A DNA stretch of 34,769 bases, taken from NCBI GenBank assembly GCA_045123075.1, contig JBGVIJ010000028.1, forward strand, positions 1 to 34,769. The letters run 5' to 3'. Source of the stretch: JAHHUH01 sp045123075. Its GTDB lineage: Bacteria; Bacillota; Negativicutes; Acidaminococcales; Acidaminococcaceae. Numbering within the stretch: position 1 is the stretch's first letter; each line of letters begins with the position of its first letter. The notes under the pieces are model-generated. The model did no database searches and was not told the origin of the DNA. It saw only the letters and a list, made by a program, of their open reading frames with translations. A program made the position numbers and the translations under genes. This document shows positions 31,750 to 34,769 of this stretch, in pieces.

Positions 31750-33141
31750 TTATTTACCTTGCAAGTATTCATCAACTGCAGCAGCAGCACGTTTGCCTGC
31801 ACCCATTGCAGAGATTACAGTAGCAGCACCAGTTACGATGTCACCACCTGCAAATACGCCAGGAATAGAAGTAGCACCTACTTCGTTTGCAACAATGTTA
31901 CCACGTCTGTTAACTTCAAGTTCCGGAGTAGTTTGTTTGATTAAGGGGTTAGGGCCTTGACCGATAGCCATAACTACCATATCAACGTCAAGTACATATT
32001 CGCTGCCTTTAACTTCTACAGGACTACGACGACCGCTAGCATCAGGTTCGCCCAGTTCCATCTTAATGCATTCCAAACCATTTACCCAACCCTTTTCGTC
32101 GCCCAAAATGCGAACAGGATTGTTCAGGAGGCGTAATTCAATACCTTCTTCTTTAGCGTGGTGGATTTCTTCCTTACGAGCAGGCATTTCATCTTCACCA
32201 CGACGGTAAACGATGTAAACATGTTCAGCGCCCAAACGTTTAGCAGTACGAGCAGCGTCCATTGCAACGTTACCTGCACCAACGATTGCAGCCTTTTTGC
32301 CACAGTAAACAGGAGTTGCCACTTTGGGGAATTGGTATGCTTTCATAAGGTTTACGCGGGTAAGGAATTCATTGGCAGAATATACGCCATTAAGGTTTTC
32401 GCCATCAATGTCCATAAAGTACGGCAAACCTGCACCAGTACCAACATAAACTGCGTCGAAGCCTTCTTCTTCCATCAATTCTTTAATGGTAAAGGTACGA
32501 CCAATAACAGCGTTTACAACAATTTTAACGCCCAAATCTTTCAAGGCTTTGATTTCGTGTTGTACGATTTCTTTCGGCAAACGGAATTGCGGAATACCAT
32601 ACATCAAAACGCCACCAGCAACGTGGAAAGCTTCGTACAAGGTTACTTCATAACCGAGTTTTGCCAAATCGCCTGCAGCAGTCAAACCGGAAGGACCACT
32701 ACCTACGATGGCAACTTTCTTGCCTTTAGGAGAGATTTCGCCGGTTTCTACAGTGTCAAGACCATTTTGACGAGCATAGTCCGCTACAAAACGTTCCAAG
32801 CGACCAATAGCAACAGATTCGCCTTTAATACCAAGTACGCATTTGCTTTCGCATTGGTTTTCTTGGGGGCAAACGCGACCGCAAACAGCAGGCAAGCTGT
32901 TTTTACGTTTCAAGATTTTAATTGCTTCAGCGAAGTTTTCTTCAGCAACAGCTTTAATGAATTTAGGAATTTCTACATTTACAGGGCAACCTTCAACGCA
33001 ACGAGGTTTAGGGCAGTTCAGGCAACGTTGTGCTTCGTCCACTGCCATTTCTTTGGTGTAGCCAAGAGCTACTTCTTCAAAGTTTTTATTACGGATATCA
33101 GCCGGTTGTTCCGGCATGGCATTTCTCATTCCTCCACGCAT
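31750..33141 (-). CDS. nfnB: NfnB / GltA-like NADPH oxidoreductase large subunit
   Basis: About 463 residues. N-terminal Fe-S domain with CLNCPKPRCVEGCP and CGRVCPQENQCESKC, an FAD motif VAIVGSGPSGLTAAGDLAKL, and an NADP Rossmann motif AAIVGAGNVAMDAARTAKRL followed by VYRRGEDEMPAR. The family includes the small subunit of glutamate synthase and NfnB/SudA. The adjacent NfnA gene decides for the transhydrogenase NfnAB, which couples NADH and reduced ferredoxin to NADPH by flavin-based bifurcation. The ATG at 33141 is best placed after GGAGG within the end of nfnA (16-base overlap); a TTG two codons upstream is too close to that site. Confidence 0.92.
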   Translation of the reverse strand: MRGGMRNAMPEQPADIRNKNFEEVALGYTKEMAVDEAQRCLNCPKPRCVEGCPVNVEIPKFIKAVAEENFAEAIKILKRKNSLPAVCGRVCPQENQCESKCVLGIKGESVAIGRLERFVADYARQNGLDTVETGEISPKGKKVAIVGSGPSGLTAAGDLAKLGYEVTLYEAFHVAGGVLMYGIPQFRLPKEIVQHEIKALKDLGVKIVVNAVIGRTFTIKELMEEEGFDAVYVGTGAGLPYFMDIDGENLNGVYSANEFLTRVNLMKAYQFPKVATPVYCGKKAAIVGAGNVAMDAARTAKRLGAEHVYIVYRRGEDEMPARKEEIHHAKEEGIELRLLNNPVRILGDEKGWVNGLECIKMELGEPDASGRRSPVEVKGSEYVLDVDMVVMAIGQGPNPLIKQTTPELEVNRRGNIVANEVGATSIPGVFAGGDIVTGAATVISAMGAGKRAAAAVDEYLQGK

Positions 33142-33968
33142 TTGCAATGACCTCCACAGCTGTATTCCAATACTTCTTGGTCACGATACATTTGTTGACG
33201 CATAACAAGGTTAGCAAAATCAACTTGATGAGCGTCAAATTCAGGACCGTCTACGCAGGCAAATTTATTTTCACCGCCAACCATTACACGACAGCCACCG
33301 CACATACCAGTACCATCTACCATAATAGTGTTCAAGCTTGCAGTAGTAGGAACTTCAAAAGGTTTAGTAGTCGCTGCTACGTTTTTCATCATGATAACAG
33401 GGCCAATTGCAAGAACCAAATCAACTTTAGCACCTGCTTCCAGCATTTCACGCAATGGATCAGTTACGAAGCCTTTACGTCCAGCAGTGCCATCGTCAGT
33501 GGTGATGATTACTTCGTCACTGATTGCAGCCATTTTATCTTGCCAGATAACCAAATCTTTATTACGAGCACCAATAATGGAGATTACTTTATTGCCAAGT
33601 TCGTGGTAAGCACGAGCGATGGGATAAACAGGAGCAACGCCAATACCGCCACCAACTACAACAACGGTACCAAAGTTTTTCATATGAGAAGGTTGACCTA
33701 AAGGACCAGCGATATCGAGAATGTCGTCGCCTTCTTTGTAGTTTTCGCACAAATCTTTAGTAGTGTTACCAACTGCTTGCACAATCAAGGTAATAGTGCC
33801 TTTTTCACGATCAAAGTCAGCAATAGTAAGAGGAATACGTTCGCTATATTCGTCAGTGCGAATCATTACGAATTGACCGGGTTTGCATTTGTGAGCTACC
33901 AGCGGTGCATCTACAACAAATTCATAGATGCTGGGAGCTAAATTTTGAGCAAAAAGAATTTTAGCCAA
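33126..33968 (-). CDS. nfnA: NfnA, NAD(H)-binding ferredoxin:NADP oxidoreductase subunit
   Basis: 280 residues, TTG start at 33968 after GGGGTGA. Ferredoxin-reductase fold: flavin site KPGQFVMIRTDEYSERIPLT, nucleotide site VVVGGGIGVAPVYPIARAY, and a C-terminal [2Fe-2S] cluster MCGGCRVMVGG with ACVDGPEFDAHQVDF. In NfnAB this subunit binds NADH and the [2Fe-2S] cluster. The gene overlaps nfnB and starts 19 bases after the mtaD-like gene, so the three are likely one transcript. Confidence 0.92.
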   Translation of the reverse strand: MAKILFAQNLAPSIYEFVVDAPLVAHKCKPGQFVMIRTDEYSERIPLTIADFDREKGTITLIVQAVGNTTKDLCENYKEGDDILDIAGPLGQPSHMKNFGTVVVVGGGIGVAPVYPIARAYHELGNKVISIIGARNKDLVIWQDKMAAISDEVIITTDDGTAGRKGFVTDPLREMLEAGAKVDLVLAIGPVIMMKNVAATTKPFEVPTTASLNTIMVDGTGMCGGCRVMVGGENKFACVDGPEFDAHQVDFANLVMRQQMYRDQEVLEYSCGGHCKCVEE

Positions 33969-33987
33969 GAGAATTCACCCCTCAATA

Positions 33988-34769
33988 TTATTTATTCAAC
34001 AAATCTTCGACGCAAGCACAAGCTTCTGCGTAAATTTTTTCTTCATCAACATTGGTAAGCTTGCCATTTTTCAGCACAACTTTGCCTGCTACCAGAACAG
34101 TATCAGCATCATTAGCATTAGCAGCGTAAACCAAAAGGGACAGTTTATTATGGCGAGGATACCAATATGGTTTATGCATATCCCACAGAACGATATCTGC
34201 TAAATAACCGGATTCAAGTTTACCCAAGTTTTCGAAGCCAAGAACCTTAGCACCGTTTTCAGTTGCCATCTTCCAAGCTTCTTCCGCAGGAACTACAAGA
34301 GGATTGTAGGAAGTCGCTTTATGAAGCATTGCTGCCAAACGACATTCTTCAAGCATATCAAGGTTATTGTTACTGGAAGTACCGTCAGTGCCGAGACCAA
34401 CGCAAATACCTTTTTCCAGCATTTTATCTACAGGCGCAATACCGCTCGCCAGTTTCAGATTACTTTGAGGATTATGGGCAACGCGCACATTTTTCGCAGC
34501 CATGATGTCCATATCTTCATCGGTAAGATGAACTGCGTGAGCAGCAATGGTACCAAGTTCGAACATACCTAATTTATCCATCATGACGATGGGAGTAACA
34601 CCGTGTTCTTTAACGTAGTCCTCTACTTCGCCCTTAGTTTCGCAAAGGTGCATTTGAATTTCTACTTTATTTTCTTTCGCAGCAGCGATTACATCTTTAA
34701 GATAATCTACAGGGCAAGTATACGGAGCGTGAGGGCCAAAAGTAACACGAATGCGACCGTTGTCATAAC
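33988..34769 (-). CDS. mtaD: MtaD-like methylthioadenosine/S-adenosylhomocysteine deaminase, 5' end outside window
   Basis: The frame is open to the right edge; about 260 C-terminal residues are visible. Amidohydrolase signatures: VTFGPHAPYTCP, QMHLCETKGEVEDY, AAHAVHLTDEDMDIMA, VAHNPQSNLKLASGIAPV and GLGTDGTSSNNNLDML, which together give the metal-binding His and Asp residues of the TRZ/ATZ cytosine-deaminase-like group. MtaD deaminates 5'-methylthioadenosine and S-adenosylhomocysteine to the inosine forms, part of SAM by-product recycling. Related deaminases with other substrates share these motifs, so specificity is probable rather than proven. An internal ATG at 34653 is not the true start. 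Confidence 0.88.
   Translation of the reverse strand, partial: YDNGRIRVTFGPHAPYTCPVDYLKDVIAAAKENKVEIQMHLCETKGEVEDYVKEHGVTPIVMMDKLGMFELGTIAAHAVHLTDEDMDIMAAKNVRVAHNPQSNLKLASGIAPVDKMLEKGICVGLGTDGTSSNNNLDMLEECRLAAMLHKATSYNPLVVPAEEAWKMATENGAKVLGFENLGKLESGYLADIVLWDMHKPYWYPRHNKLSLLVYAANANDADTVLVAGKVVLKNGKLTNVDEEKIYAEACACVEDLLNK

Noticed and set aside
32158..33150. Long + strand open frame opposite nfnB (330 codons)
   Set aside because: It lies antisense to a clear NfnB gene, gives a Phe/Asn/Thr-rich product without motifs and has no ribosome site; it is a shadow of codon use. The same holds for long antisense frames at 5055-5642, 10434-11102 and 15099-15791.
1..34769. CRISPR arrays, tRNA or rRNA genes, insertion sequences, prophage
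   Set aside because: No regularly spaced repeats, cloverleaf-like or rRNA sequences, transposase motifs or phage genes were seen in reading the window.

Overview
The window looks like a chromosomal segment from a low-GC, Gram-negative-type (diderm) anaerobic Firmicute of the class Negativicutes. Acidaminococcaceae/Phascolarctobacterium-like is my best guess, by inference. The reasons are an outer-membrane TonB-dependent receptor beside Firmicute-type gene order (RNase J-ftsK-rodZ; hflX-PLP lyase-lexA), ferredoxin/flavin redox complexes (Hdr/Flx, NfnAB) and strong GGAGG ribosome sites with frequent TTG starts. I see no tRNA, rRNA, CRISPR array, insertion sequence or phage gene.

Layout. 1-2650: the 3' part of a TonB-dependent receptor and an exported nitrilase-fold hydrolase, each followed by a terminator. 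2675-11722: a nine-gene redox cluster on the + strand, comprising hdrB, hdrC, hdrA, an MvhD/FlxD-like gene, two multi-cluster Fe-S proteins, an FAD/NAD(P)H reductase (FlxA/AsrB-like), then a fumarate-reductase-type Fe-S subunit and flavoprotein. It has a promoter in front and a strong terminator behind. 11803-14516: thiD, then a remarkable P1B-type ATPase relative in which every catalytic signature is altered, with its own promoter and terminator. 14586-29025: a long co-directional housekeeping block (RNase J, FtsK/SpoIIIE, RodZ, YgiQ, an orphan solute-binding lipoprotein, RimO, PncC/CinA, DEAD-box helicase, HflX with an N-terminal JAMM/RadC-like domain, methionine gamma-lyase-like enzyme). 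29091-34769, minus strand: lexA, an exported protein of unknown function, the phosphotransacylase pduL, the nfnA-nfnB pair and a partial mtaD-like deaminase.

How it may work together. The nine-gene cluster reads as a soluble, flavin-based electron-bifurcating machine. NADH would be oxidised by the FlxA-like subunit, pass through Fe-S subunits and the MvhD-like protein to HdrA, and split between ferredoxin and a higher-potential branch (HdrC/HdrB). The two extra genes encode a soluble FrdA/FrdB-like pair with active-site residues kept but no membrane anchor and no covalent-flavin histidine. An NADH-dependent, ferredoxin-reducing fumarate (or related enoate) reductase is therefore a concrete hypothesis. 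NfnAB and PduL nearby fit the same fermentative, ferredoxin-centred energy metabolism. The Hdr-Flx-Frd cluster, the catalytically dead P-type ATPase relative and the JAMM-HflX fusion are the observations most worth following up.
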